Shown here one piece after another: positions 38,801-50,948 of a DNA stretch of 64,000 nt. Position numbers and translations under genes: made by a program. Source of the DNA: Lepidodermella squamata (lineage: Eukaryota > Gastrotricha); contig JBLDXI010000017.1 of NCBI GenBank assembly GCA_047495785.1, positions 2,170,001-2,234,000 of the forward strand, in the 5' to 3' direction. The notes below the pieces were generated by a model. That model was given only the letters and a program-made list of their open reading frames with translations. It made no database searches and was not told the origin of the DNA. Every line of letters starts with the position of its first letter. The stretch's first letter is position 1.

Positions 38801-40265
38801 GGTTCGATAAGACAACCGGAGGACATATTGAACCCCGCAGTCGGTGGCCGAAAATCTTTCGAAGCTTTGATCAGAAAATAAATGGTTCAGCAATGAACTC
38901 TTTCCAATCCCGCAAGGTCCAGTAACACCCATCGCAGCTAGGAAAAGAAATAATTAAAAAATAATTAATTAGAAATAAATTGTTTACCGAATTTTTCCCG
39001 ATGGCAAAGCTCCTTAATAGCGTTAGAAATCCTTTGCTCGTCGGAATATCGACGGAAATACCCCGAGTAAGGCCTGCAGATGCCCAATTTTTTGAAAATC
39101 CTGAAAAAATCCATTAAAATTATTTTTTCCTCAGGAAAATCGAATTTTACCGAACAGTCTCCATCTCCGGGGTGAGCGGGAAATCTGCCGCTAAGACCCG
39201 TTGAATCTCGTGGAAAATTGCAGTTGCTGATTTCGGAAAATTGCTAGCTTGGGAAAAATCGATGATTCGAATGTTCGGGATAAGATCAGCGATCCAACTG
39301 TTGTCTTTACTAGTCCCTTTGGCGTCGAACGCTTCTTCGGTCGAAATCGCGATGACAAGTTTATTCTTATGCCGAATAGCTTTTGTGGCTTCGTTACGAC
39401 AAGTTGTGCATCGTTTATAGGAATTGCTAACGCACATCAGAAAAATATCGGCCTCTGTCAGCAAAATGTCCTAATATAGGAAAATTCGATTTTACAGGCA
39501 ATTTTTATTGGATCAAAAAAACTAACGTCACTAATTTCAGGTTGAACTAGCGGATCGTCACCCGGATTTTTCAGAACTTCCCAACCTTGAGCAATGAGGA
39601 ATTTGGCCAGCTCCGTCAGTGCAGGCTTTCGTTTATCGTAACGGTAGTAACTCATTAAAATCTTGACAGCCGAATCGCGTTTTGATTGGTCATTTATCGG
39701 CGGCAAAGGCGTACATAAACCCGAGGTAAGCGCCGTACTCATTAGGCTACTCAACAGGCTTGTATCAGGCGTTTTGTCAGACCCAATGCTTTCGACGACT
39801 AGAGGAGACATTTTTCCTATTAAAAATTTGAAATTTTTTTAATTCTTACAGCTTTTGTTGAGGGAGTGATGTAACGGTAGCAAAGTTGGTGGAGCGTATT
39901 TTGAGGTTTTGACTCGATCAGACATTGGAATCTGCCTCGGTGAGATATCGCCCGGTTTCCGGTCCGAAAAAGGCCCGGAGACTTTCGGTTTTTTCGGTAG
40001 ACTGATTCTAGGCACTACCGCTGGTGGTGATTTCGAACTTGGAAAGCTCCGATTATAACCGAATTTCGGAATATTTTCCCGATTCACAACGCTGATCGTC
40101 GAAGCTACGTTGCCGTTAAATTTTTCCAGTGCAGCTAATGGCGATGCTGGAAAATTTAATAATTAACGCAGGGATGTGGAAAAAATGGGAATATTCACAT
40201 CGATTCAGCTTCGGAGATTTCGAGCTCGGAGGTTCGCCAAACGCTACGTAGCGATACGAATTCAT
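35845..40265 (-). CDS. TIR - STAND (NB-ARC-like) ATPase - ankyrin repeat protein (1,346 aa), NLR-like
   Basis: Seven exons (40199-40265, 39850-40146, 39527-39798, 39151-39470, 38988-39100, 36880-38937, 35845-36758) join in phase. Residues 1-165 are Ser/Pro-rich and probably disordered. A TIR-like domain (about 168-310) follows: ILMSYYRYDKRKPAL (box 1-like), then TEADIFLMCVSNSYKRC and CRNEATKAIRHKNKLVIAIS. The C-R-N-E motif places a Glu where catalytic TIR NADases have theirs. The ATPase shows Walker A GPCGIGKSSLL (about 363-373), Walker B RFLLILE (about 457-463), a sensor CVLVTRD and a GLPL-like AQGSPILADF, the order of NB-ARC/STAND modules. A helical stretch leads to about fifteen ankyrin repeats (from about 830) with GDTALIMASRNGYSDVVEYL-type units. 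This is the sensor-switch-effector layout of NLR immune receptors. Ligand and output are unknown. An ATG at 39811 inside an intron could give a shorter form. Confidence 0.86.
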
Positions 40266-41730
40266 GTTGACCGGAACTGTCATATTATTTTATGTTATTT
40301 CAGCGCAATCGAGTATAATATAATTGACGCAAAAAATACCGCGCGGAAGATGACGCGCGTTGTTAAGTAGCGACGCATGTTGAGTTTCTGCCGTTGTGCC
40401 GACTTTTCTGTATGTGGCGCGCGACCAATCGATGGCTATTAATGATTGCCTATCGCGTTTAGGGCGCATCAAAGTCGCTAGTGAAAACAATTATTGGCTA
40501 TAATTAGGCGGTTGCCTCGAAGCAGGTGATTTGTCTTGTGCGTTTGACTTCTGTTTTCGAAAGAAGCATTATATAATATTTTTTCTACACGCACTGCGAG
40601 CGGCCTCCGCAAAATAAGCAGCAGGTGCCAAGGCAAAATCAATGAACAGGTGCTATGAAAACATGCGCATTTTTTATATAGCGAATCTGCCTTAATAATG
40701 CAAGCTTTGCAACAACAAGCACTGCGAAATAGGGTTTTCTGATTACTATTCGATGCGTGGCTGCTGCGCTTGGATCGAATAATTTATTCATTTATGCAGC
40801 TGAGGTTGTTAGGCAACTTGGGAAAAACTAGACAGCAATTACTTAAAAATCTTTGAATAAACTCATCAGAAGTTTCATTCGTCTTGGATAATCTGAGAGA
40901 ATAAATTACAAGAGTTTGCGGGCGTAATTGCTTCTAAATAAATAAAAAGCAGACGCGGGATTCCGGAAGAGCCTGGGTTCGAGCCAAGGTCGGCTTGGTC
41001 GACTGAACAAGAATTACGGTTGAAAAAAGGCGAAAATTAACATTGCTCAAGAGCTACTACGTCACATCGAACATGAAGGTCAGAGCTTCCCTAGTTGAAT
41101 CAACATTGAAATAAATCTGGTTCCATGATTTCAAATAAAAGACAATAAACCACTATTCCAACTTCTCTTGACCATTGGTACTCTCTCATATGCCTCATTA
41201 ATTTGTGATTAATTCATAGCGTTGGCCAGGTTCACAATAAATTCATGAATTGTGGCGAATTCTCATGTCGATTTTCATTTTATAAGTAAAATGTCAAGGC
41301 ATCTTATCTCTTTGCAGTTCACAGGTTACAGTATTATTCCATGAGTGCCGATTACTACTCGCCATTTCGGCTTAAATCTGCCTTCTGCTCTAAATTCTTT
41401 GATGATCAAATTTAGGTAAATTCTCTTCCTATTTCCTTCAAGTCTCAAGCTAATATTCCCGCTATTTTCAAAGTCGCGCGCGAGTTATTGATTATATCAG
41501 CAGTTATTCATTGCGCAGGTCAAAAACAGTCCTTCGTGTACCGCACGTGCAATTTTACACGTTTTTGACCTATTTTTAGCATTCAGGCATATAAAAGATA
41601 ACATACGCGCAGTTTTATACTGCAATTCACATTAAAAGGAATATCAGATTAAAAAGGTAGCCGCGATACTCTTTGAAATAATTGTTCATTCACTTCGACT
41701 TCGTAAATTCGATTTTATTCAGCTAATATT
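40266..41730. other. Divergent upstream region
   Basis: About 1.5 kb between the starts of the TIR-STAND gene and the first dioxygenase gene. No supported exon. GATA-type sites (CTTATC at about 41304, AGATAAC at about 41597) lie within 450 nt upstream of the dioxygenase. Confidence 0.45.
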
Positions 41731-42734
41731 ATGAGACTGCCGGTTCTTTTCATATCTCATGGCGGACCGCCGATTTTACTAAAGCATGACGACGATGTCT
41801 ACAAGTTTTGGCAGCAATTAGGAAAACGACTCACCTCTGATTATATCAAGAACGGTCATGTCAAATCGATCTTGATCATTTCGGGACACTGGGAAGAATC
41901 GCCAATCGTGAAAGGTTAGTAGAAAATCACATATAATCATAAAATACAATCAAATATATTATTCTCAATTCCAGTTAATTCATTAAAGAAACCGGAGATT
42001 ATTTACGGTTAGAATTTTTCGTCTTTTTAGAGCTGTTTTGATTGAATTATCTTTTTTCACATAAAAATAACAGACTTCTACGGCTTCGAGGACGATTTAT
42101 ACCAACAAAAATACGACTGTAAAGGCGACCCGGCCTTGGCTAACCGGGTAAAATCACTGCTTGCGAATTCTTCGATCAAGTGCGGAATAGATGAATCTCG
42201 GGTATGACAAGGGAAGGTACCACTATTTGCTTTAATTCTGAATTTTTCAGGGCTTGGATCACGGGGTATGGATTCCTCTCAAAATCATGTAAGCGATTTA
42301 TTTTCTGCTTAAAGGTGAATCTAAGCTTTGAATATATAAGGCTCCCCTCAGCTCCGGTTCCAATCGTTCAGCTATCAATGCACGCCCATATGGATCCAAC
42401 ATTTCACGTTAAACTCGGTGAAGCTCTAGCCCCGCTTCGCGACGAAGGTGTTTTGATCATCGGCAGCGGTGGATCGGTGCACAATTTTCGCGGAAACTTG
42501 CCTTTGAAGTTGCAAGAAGACTTCGAAGCTCTACTCAACGACGCTATGACAGGCCATGTTGGGCAGGCACGAGAGGAGAAAATGTTGGACATTTTGAAAT
42601 CGCCGATGTTGCGAATAGCTCACCCGCGTCTTGACCACTTCATCCCAGCCTACGTTGCCGTCGGAGCTGCTGGATCTGGCCCTGGGAAAAGGCTGTTAGA
42701 CATCCTCTCCATGGCTATCTTCGAATTTTCTTGA
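41731..42734 (+). CDS. LigB/DODA-type extradiol dioxygenase, copy 1 (258 aa)
   Basis: Five exons (41731-41914, 41975-42007, 42074-42201, 42251-42288, 42341-42734). It belongs to the class III extradiol ring-cleavage (YgiD/4,5-DOPA dioxygenase) family. Metal and active-site motifs: FISHGGPPIL near the start, LIISGHWEESP, GLDHGVWIPL, and HPRLDHFIPAYVAVGAAG at the C-terminus. The three iron/zinc His ligands and the catalytic His are therefore present. PVPIVQLSMHAHMDPTFHVK and IGSGGSVHN are also typical. Family members open catechol rings; the natural substrate here is unknown. It is the intact partner of a tandem duplicate at 43467, and the first four coding exons have identical lengths in the two genes. 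Confidence 0.88.
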
Positions 42735-43466
42735 AAGTTCAAAAAAACGCAACGATTACGCAGTCATCTGAAAACATCTGAATGCTCGCAATGATATTTG
42801 ATTAAGTCTTGGTAGTCCTTAATAAAAGTTTTTTTGTTCAGTAATTCAGTGTACATTTTCTTCGCGGGGTTCGGAACAATTTGCAATAGCACAATTATTG
42901 AAAGTTCATAGTTCTAGTTCAAAAGCTAACAAATGATCGAATAACAATAAGGTTTTAGTTCGTGAAGTTTGACAAAAGGAACTCTATGCTGATGGACCTT
43001 TTGGGCCTCTGTTGTTTCTTAAATCAGTATTTTCCCATTTTCGACTATATTCTTCTGCAGTTTTTGATTGCCTCAAGGGCTTGAAATCCACCGTTTACAT
43101 CTGTCGGTCAGCTCTTTCAAAGATTCGATATTTAGTTATAATCCATGCTTCAAAAATTCAGAATATCAGAAAGCTCGCGAGTCATTTTCCATCCTTATGT
43201 CTTCAAGTTTTTTTAAATTTCGCGCCAATATCAAGTCGCGCACGGATCACGGATTATTGATTTTGTAAGCATTATTCATTGCGCATGCCGAAAAAACGGA
43301 CGAGCAAATTTTTGTATTTTTGACCCACTATATTAGCATTGAAGTATGACCGGCTTATGCGCCAGTTTTTCATTAACACGATTTTATTTACAAAAGCAAA
43401 TACCTGAATTCCTCAGGAGTAGACTCGATTCTCGAAATTCATACAAGTATTCAAGTTAGGTTTACT

Positions 43467-44462
43467 ATGAGATTGCCGGTTCTTTTCTTATCTCATTCCG
43501 GACCTTCAATGCTTCGACGGTATGATCACGAAACTTACAAGTTCTGGCAGCAGTTAGGAAAGCGGTTGACCTCTGATTTCATCACGAACGGCCATGTCAA
43601 AGCCATCTTAATCGTTTCGGGACATTGGGAAGAATCTCCTATTGTTAAAGGTCTGTCGCAATATAGTCCACTCTCACGACATGACTTTTTTCTCGAAAAT
43701 GTGCAGTCAACTCAGCAAAGAAACCTGCGATTATTTACGGTAAAAGCCGTCTTTTTTGCTTTTTTTATAATGAAAGTATTTTACAGACTTCTATGGCTTC
43801 GATGACGATTTGTATCAGGAAAAATACGATAGCAAAGGGGATCCAGCTCTGGCCAACCGGGTGAAATCTCTCCTTGAAAATTCTTCGATCAAATGCGGTC
43901 TGGATGAATCTCGTGTAAACCATCAGCAACCATCAGCAAAGTTTAGATATTTGAAAATTCTGTTTTTCTAGGGCTTGGATCATGGAGTATGGATTCCACT
44001 CAAAGTCATGTGAGTGATTTTCTCCAAGTTTTGCTGTTACCTTTTCCTTTGTATTGAAGGCTACCCTCAGCTCCGGTTCCAATCGTTCAGCTATCAATGA
44101 ACGCTCATCTGGATGCGAAATTTCACGTCAAACTCGGCGAAGCTCTAGCCCCGCTACGCGACGAAGGTGTTTTGATCATCGGCAGCGGTGGATCGGTACA
44201 CAATTTAGGGAACATCTACGAGTGCATGTCATCACAGTGGTCAGCAGATTTTGAAGCGCTACTCAACGAGGCAATGACAGGCCATGTTGGAAAGGCGCGA
44301 GAGGAGAAAATGATTGCAATTTTGAAATCGCCGATGATTCGGAAAGCTCACCCTCGCCTGGACCATTTCATACCAGCCTATGTCGCGATAGGTGCTGCAG
44401 GGTCGGATGCTGGGAAAAGATTGAGTGATTGCCAATCTATGACAACGTTCGAATTTTCCTGA
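43467..44462 (+). CDS. LigB/DODA-type extradiol dioxygenase, copy 2 (261 aa)
   Basis: Five exons (43467-43650, 43707-43739, 43787-43914, 43972-44009, 44060-44462). It parallels copy 1: LFLSHSGPSMLRR, LIVSGHWEESP, GLDHGVWIPL, HPRLDHFIPAYVAIGAAG. The first motif has SHSGP instead of SHGGP, while the His ligands are kept. Another difference is a segment after IGSGGSVHN (LGNIYECMSSQWSADF) that replaces the FRGNLPLKLQ stretch of copy 1. Coding similarity with diverged introns indicates a duplication that is not very recent. The 3' end converges on the next gene with 76 nt between stops. Confidence 0.87.
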
Positions 44463-44538
44463 ACCCTATTACCCATTCTCGCAACTCTGATTCTCATTAA
44501 ATTTAACTAATATGAACCTATTAATATTTACTTCAAAA

Positions 44539-46065
44539 CTATCGTCGCTGGCTTCTCAATAAAAAATTTCTTAACGGCGAGGAAGTTGGTACCGTTGACG
44601 CTTCGTTGATTTCATAAACATCGTCGTCATCACACGGCTCTACTACAACAGGTTTTTCATCAGTTGTTTTCGGCAAAGAATTCATTCTGAACGCCTCTCC
44701 GCCCTTGTCTGTTGCTTCGGTCTCCTCGTCCAAATGTTCGTAATTGATGTCCTCATCCGTTCCACAGGCTGCATGTAGCAACTTGACAAGAAGACTCAGC
44801 AAACATACCGCGATGGTTACTACATTTTTCTGCAGTACGAGATATGTCAGGGTATTCGAATCCAATACATCATTGCTGATCATCCAAATGCGAAGGCCGC
44901 AAAACGGAATTTCGTGGCCGATGAGCTTGTACAGCAGCAGCAGGGGCGTTTGCTTCATTTGCCGGTTGAAACACAGCTGGCAAACGGATGTGGTGAAAAA
45001 TACCAGAATTAAGCTGGTTAATTGCGGATAGGCGCCAACTCGAACGTATTCTAAATTGCTGAGAAGAAGCGCGATATCGGCAATATTTGCGAATTCGCGG
45101 TAAAATGACGTTTCGTCCTTTCTCAAATCAGTATGAACCTGAGAGCCATTTCCTTCAGACTGGCGCTTTCTTTTCACCATAATTTCCTCAGCTATTTCGG
45201 CTGCATCTAATAAAAGGCGAAATAATTTTAAGGTGGACAGAAGAAACACAATTTTCCCAAACCTCTTGATCGGTAATAATGATCGGCAATTACAAGCAAA
45301 ACAGCTAATAACAGCAAGTGATACTCTCTAATAATGCTCCATTCAAAGTCGAACAAATTCTGAAAAAAATCATATAATTAAGCGGAATTAATCGGTATTA
45401 AGTTGGAGACCTTAGGGACAAAGGTTCCCTTTCTTTTGAAAAACAATTCAGGCATAGATTTGTATGAGTCAGCCTCAGGATAGACATGTTTCACGGCACA
45501 GTGCTTCAACAAATTGTATCGACTTTCGATGTAAAGCGCGAGGGGTAAATTTGTTAGGAAAAAGAATGGCATCTGGATGTTAACCACGCTTCTAATCGCA
45601 TCGCAGACACTTTTTATCGCAGGATTCGATTTTTGCTCAACAAGTTCCAATAACAGAGGAAGGAACATGCAAAGCACCAGCCTAAAAATGTATTCCTATT
45701 TCAAAATTTCTGAAATTTGTCGAATTATGAACCTACCCGAAAAGAGCTAGCCACATTAGGAAAGTTGTAGTACCTTGACTGTAATTTTTGGCGAATTCGT
45801 TCTGGCAGTAGCAGAGTCCAGTTGTCACCAATCCTTTCCTTTGATTTTCCGCCGAGCATTTGTCTGATGAATCGATGATCGCATCGAAAGAGTGCGACTC
45901 AGATATCGAGCTGATGACATTCAAGATCACATAGAAGAGGTATAAAAGCTATCGAAAATTTTTGTAAAATAAGGGTGGATTTTGATTTTTCTTTTCTGAA
46001 CTTACGAAGTTAATAAACTTTGCCGTCCGGCGGATAACTGTATTTGTTGGATGTTTGCAACCCAT
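44539..46065 (-). CDS. Multi-pass membrane protein (435 aa), possibly TMEM26/TMEM121-like
   Basis: Five exons (46006-46065, 45737-45948, 45411-45681, 45263-45359, 44539-45206), in phase. The N-terminus MGCKHPTNTV could carry lipid at Gly2/Cys3. At least seven hydrophobic helices: FINFLLYLFYVILNVI, TTFLMWLALFGLVLCMFLP, PFFFLTNLPLALYI, YHLLLLAVLLVIAD, LTSLILVFFTTSVCQL, LTYLVLQKNVVTIAVCLLSL. The pattern EIPFCGLRIWMI before the last helix recalls the GPFLVVRL segment of TMEM26/TMEM121-type proteins, but only loosely. The C-terminal 80 residues are acidic (EPCDDDDVYEINEAS), cytosolic-like. Function is unknown. Confidence 0.7.
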
Positions 46066-46265
46066 CGCCTTGCTAACCTAAAACTCAGATTACTGACTGA
46101 GCCACTCATAGTAACTGAGTTTTTTTTATCAAATTTTTTATCAAAAAATGGGCGGAAATTGTGTTGCTTCATTGCGATAAAAATTATTAAGATATCCCAA
46201 AACGATAACAGTAATTTATGTACCTTCAACAAATGATTACAGCCCTTCTTTATTTCCGGATTGAT

Positions 46266-47917
46266 TCACAAAAAACTAGAGTTTAGCTGATTACTGAATA
46301 AGTAAAGCGTCAATTCATTGATAATCATTCCCAACATGTTTGATATATTAAGGCGGCTGGCGGAACTTGTAGTAATATGCGGCTTTGCCGTAGTCGAGCC
46401 TGCGATTTCATGAGCGAAGATGTCCGATGCATTTTCTAGCGTGGCATTAGTCTTCATAGGTTCCATTCCGATCACATGGGCCATTATGGCGTAAATGTCC
46501 TTTGTCCTGAATGATTTCTTAGCTCGATAGCCGTTTTTCTTGAAGGCAGGGCCTCTCGCCAGGAAAATCGGTTTCAATTCAGGAACAATCGGGTCCCAAC
46601 CATGGGCACCTATTGTCAACCAGGTTGGAGGTTCCTGATAAAATAAAAATATTTAAATAAATTTAGAATAAATTTAAATAAATGTTTAAAAATTTCGATA
46701 AACTTACAGCTGTCATGTAGACCCCGAAATCGCATATAATTACGACATCCATTATTCGATCATTATTCGAGTAGTAAAGGCTGGGTGGCATTTCAGATTT
46801 TCGATAAGCAGTGAATGGGGCTCCCTTCGACGCTTCCTCAGTCAGAATCTTCATTACTTCATCGATTTTACCCGGCTTTGGTTGAATATTGGTCACTGCC
46901 CCAGAGGATGGAACCTTTATAAGAAGCTATTATAGGATGCATTTCTCTTGAAACTACAACAACTCACCCTTTCAATGAGATCAGTCACGTTCAGAATTTC
47001 GCTAAGAACCAATCGCTTCGTCACATTATTCATGCCATGATCGGCGCATAAAATAACGTTCAGCTTATCATGCCCGAGTCCGACTTCATCAAGCCGAGCC
47101 ACGAGATAGGACAGGTACCAGTCCAGTTTCCCGAGCTTATTGTCAATCGTCGGGCCAATTCCAAACGCGTGCCCATCATCGTCAGGACTGTTGTGGTACA
47201 TCATGGCGAGATCGACGTTATCCTCAGCCAAATGCTTGACCATTTTGTCGATCCGCGACTCGAACGTTATCCGCTTGTCGTACAGTTCCAGGTAGGTTGG
47301 GGTCCAGTTGCCGGGAAAGGTAACGGCTGAGCCGGCCCAGAATGAGACAGCTGTTCGGAAGCCTTGTTTAGTCGCCGTTATCCAGATTGGTTCGGCTTGA
47401 TCCCACCAGAAATGGTCAACTAACTTTTGCGAAAATGTCGCGTTCAGTTTAGGATCGTAGAATGTATTCGAAACGATTCCGTGACTTTCGGCGAACATTC
47501 CAGTCGCGATTGCATAGTGATTAGGAAATGTCTCACCTATATTAGGTAAAATTTTAAAATGTTTACATTTTCTTTACAATTATATATTATTTAAATTTAA
47601 ATTAAAATATTTTTTCATTTTTCTGAAATTATAAAATAAAATTTTAAAACGTTTAAAATTTAGGTTTAAAATTTTAAAATTTTAAAAAATTTTCTTAAAA
47701 AATGAATCATACTGGGGAAAATGCTTTGAACTTGATCGGCGTAGACACCCTGTGATCTGAACTTGGTGAACCATGGCATGAATCGATTGTCGTCCAGGTA
47801 CAGTTGCCGGAAGCCATCGAAAGAAATAACTAGCAGTTTCTGGTTCAATCCGGCAGCTTTTGACCGTCCGACGAGGCAAAGACCCAATGTCAGAAATATC
47901 AGAAAAAACGAGTTCAT
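46266..47917 (-). CDS. ENPP-type ectonucleotide pyrophosphatase/phosphodiesterase, copy A (449 aa)
   Basis: Four exons (47713-47917, 46968-47536, 46708-46914, 46266-46634). A signal peptide (MNSFFLIFLTLGLCLVGRSK) precedes the alkaline-phosphatase-superfamily core. Motifs: LLVISFDGFR (metal Asp), FPSETFPNHYAIATGMFAESHG (nucleophile Thr in E-T-F), YHNSPDDDGHAFG (Asp/His), LCADHGMNNV (Asp-His) and IGAHGWDP (His). All six metal ligands and the nucleophile are accounted for, so it should be active. It hydrolyses phosphodiester or pyrophosphate bonds of nucleotides or lipids outside the cell. The C-terminus ends in a Ser/Thr stretch and a weakly hydrophobic tail (ELTLYLFSNQ) that may be a GPI signal. 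It lacks the somatomedin-B and nuclease-like domains of ENPP1-3, like the ENPP4-7 group. Confidence 0.88.
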
Positions 47918-48412
47918 TATTGTTTAAACCCGAAAAAAATTAATGTAGTCGGGAGGCACAATCAAAACAGGATACCCCCGTGTATATATCAGGTGATGTA
48001 ACAAAAAGATCCTTTATCAGCACTACATACGCACTTTTCGTAGTTATTGATACTGAGTCCTAATTCAGGGCAAAAATGTATATTGCTTGTTTACTCATAA
48101 AACGGAACATCACGTCTGATCTAGGTATACCTATAGGGAACAACTACGAAGTAATGGTAATTTAATAGGATAAAAAGAGCGATTTTTGGGGGAAAATACC
48201 CTAATAAACCGCTCCGAAGCTAAGTTAATGACCATTTACGACTCCAAATTCGGTAAGGATAGGCTGATCTTAGGCTCCTCAACCTTGAATGCTGCTTAGA
48301 AGTACGAACCGTTTAACGCAACAATGCTCAAATAAGAACGTAATAATATCATTCTGCTATAGAAAGTCGGAACGCTAAATCCTTGGATCGATTTATTATT
48401 GCGCATATCATT
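47918..48412. other. Spacer between ENPP copies
   Basis: 495 nt, presumed 3'UTR of copy B and promoter of copy A. Contains CTTTATCAG (about 48012), a GATA-type site. No exon seen. Confidence 0.45.
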
Positions 48413-49889
48413 TTAGAAATTACGCATAAGCAAAAGCGTAATAAAAATTTGCGAAGCTCCAACAATTCCGAACACACGCTGGCCCGAGTTGGTAGTAGTG
48501 ACCACCCCAGGTGTTGTCATTACCGGATCAACGGGGGCGAAAATATCCATGGCATTGTCCAGGGTTGCATTAGTCGCAGGAGGTTCCATTCCTATAACAT
48601 AGGACATAATGGCGTAAATATCCTTAGTGCGAAACGATTTTTCAGCCCGGTATCCGCCTTTTTTGAACGCTGGCCCTCTCGCCAGGAAAATTGGAGTTAG
48701 TTCAGGGACTGAAACAGGATCCCACCCGTGAGCTCCAATGGTTTGTTTATGAGGAAGTTTCTGGGCGAGAAATTTCTGAAATGTCGTAATTTTTCGAAAA
48801 TTTAAAATCATACCGGTGCCATGTAGGCCCCTAGATTGCAGATAACCAAAACATCCATAATTCGATCATTCTTCGAATAATGGAAACTTTCAGGTAGTTC
48901 GGTTTTACGATATACCGTAAAAGGTGCTCCTAGCGCGGCCTCTTCAGCCAAAGCTGACACAACTACGTCAATTTTGCCGGGTTTAGGCTGGACGTTCAAA
49001 ATTGCTCCTGATGATGGAACCTGTTTGAAGAATTGTAAAAAGCTGAAATATCAGAAATAAGCGCTTACCCTTTCGATATTTTCATCGAAATTTATGTAAT
49101 CGTCAAGGACAAGTCGCTGCGTGACGTTAACCATGCCGTGATCAGCGCATAAAATCACGTTGAATTTATCCGCGCCAAGGCCTACTTCATCAAGCCTAGC
49201 CATCAAATAGGACAGGTACCAGTCCAATCTCTGAAGCATATCCGCCATCTTATCGGAAGTTATTCCATAATTATGGCCGTCATCGTCCGGCTGGAAGTGG
49301 TAAATCATAGCCAGATCGACGTCGTCCTCTACGAGGTGTTTGATCGCGCTATCTAGCCGCTTTTCAAAGGGAATGCTCGTATCGAAAGGTTCGACGTAAT
49401 TCGGCGTTAATCCCCCCGGAAAGGTGACTGCGGAACCGGCCCATGACGCGACAAATGTTTTCTTACCCTGTTTCCGAGCTGTTATCCAAATCGGTTCAGC
49501 CTGGTCCCACCATTTCGGGTCTGTGGCGGTTTGCTTGAAACTGTCGTTGAAATTCGGGTCGTAAAACGTGTTCGCGATAATGCCATGACTTTCTGCAAAC
49601 ATGCCAGTCGCGATGGCGTAGTGATTCGGGAAAGTTTCACCTACAAATCAAATTTTAAATTAATAATTCTTTTAAATTAATTATAATATTATTTACTCGG
49701 GAAAATGCTAAGGACTTGGTCAGAATAGACACCCTGAGATCTGAACTTGGCGAACCATGGCATGAATCTATTGTCGCTGAAGTACATTTGCCGGAAGCCA
49801 TCGAACGAAATGACAAGTAATTTCTGGTTCAAACCAGCGTTGATACCAGCAACCGTAACCAGAACTAATGCGAACACTTTCAGGTCCAT
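48413..49889 (-). CDS. ENPP-type ectonucleotide pyrophosphatase/phosphodiesterase, copy B (444 aa)
   Basis: Four exons (49697-49889, 49069-49640, 48814-49020, 48413-48775) at the same positions as copy A; exon 3 is 207 nt in both. A signal peptide (MDLKVFALVLVTVAGINAG) is followed by LLVISFDGFR, SETFPNHYAIATG, YHFQPDDDGHNYG, LCADHGMVNV and IGAHGWDP: the full catalytic set. The extra residues KFLAQKLPHKQT before the last motif replace the EPPTWL of copy A and depend on one acceptor choice (48775). The C-terminus, Thr-rich then FGIVGASQIFITLLLMRNF, is a good GPI-anchor or tail-anchor signal. A strong acceptor (TTTTTATCTCAG) sits six bases before the ATG. The tandem duplicate is in the same orientation with about 495 nt between copies. 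Confidence 0.88.
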
Positions 49890-50948
49890 TTTTCGCTGAG
49901 ATAAAAACCGAGGATTGTGCTGAATTTCTAGCTCGGATCTTTCAGTTTTGAATCCTTTTATCTCAGAAATGGTCTTATCTGCTTCTGCCCACGTAGTCTA
50001 TTATGATTGTTACTGACTGAAAACTAGGTATTTGTAGATGAAAGAATTTTAGAAAAGAATCATTGAATTAAATTGGGAGAAGGTTTTTGAAATGATCATT
50101 GAAGGGACAAGTTAAGAAATGCCAAATTTCAGACGCTTAATGCCCATGAAAATTTAGTGGTTAATAAGATTTATTATTTATAACAGGCTAAGATCTACTG
50201 CGTTATCTATCTGGATCCCTCATGCGTCTTTCAAACGATTTTAAATGAAGTTCAACGAGAATCAGAAACTTCAATTTTGGGCAGTGGACTCGCTTGGACT
50301 TACAATAAGCTTACAAGCCTACTTCTTAGATAGCTGAATGGCTACTAGTCAGAGTTTTCCCCTAGGCAGTGATGGTTTGGAGGTTCCTAGCTATAAGGTT
50401 GAACCTTTACTGTCTGTCAACCGAATGACCGTTTAAAAGGTAAAATTCCGAAGTCTGGGTCCTAATTTTCGACAAAAAGGTATCTTCGCTCTTTCGATTT
50501 TGAAGCCTTTCTTTCGGGCCCGAACCAAGTTATAACCGATGTGAGGTATCTCAATTAAAATTCAAAAAGGCATGCCAAATACAACAATAGGCCGATGTAA
50601 CATGTAACGTAACGTAAAGGCGGAAACGAGTGGATTTCTTAGAAAAAATGTGACTTCCAAACATAAAATTTCATATTTTGTTCAAAAATTCTGCCACCAA
50701 TAATATAAGTATGCAATTTTCCTCGAGTTTCTGCCTTCCACTACCAACTCCAACTACGAACTGTACTTCAAGTACATGTAAACAGGCTGCAGGCCTCCAA
50801 CAGGCTCCCAAACGCAAACAACGACAGCGAAATTTACGTATTATACATTATTGAAAGTTGAAACTAATATAGATATAAATTTATTCTTTTCGATCCAATT
50901 TTTCACAACTTGTCGCCTAACAACCAGGCAACCTTATTGGTCAAGTAG
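49890..50948. other. Intergenic, upstream of ENPP copy B
   Basis: About 1.06 kb without a supported exon. Two GATA-type sites (TTTTATCTC and CTTATCTG at about 49957-49982) lie within 100 nt of the ENPP B start. Confidence 0.45.

Noticed and set aside
40970-41010. GGGTTCGAGCC, resembling a tRNA T-arm
   Set aside because: The T-stem does not pair properly and no acceptor, D or anticodon arms could be fitted around it.
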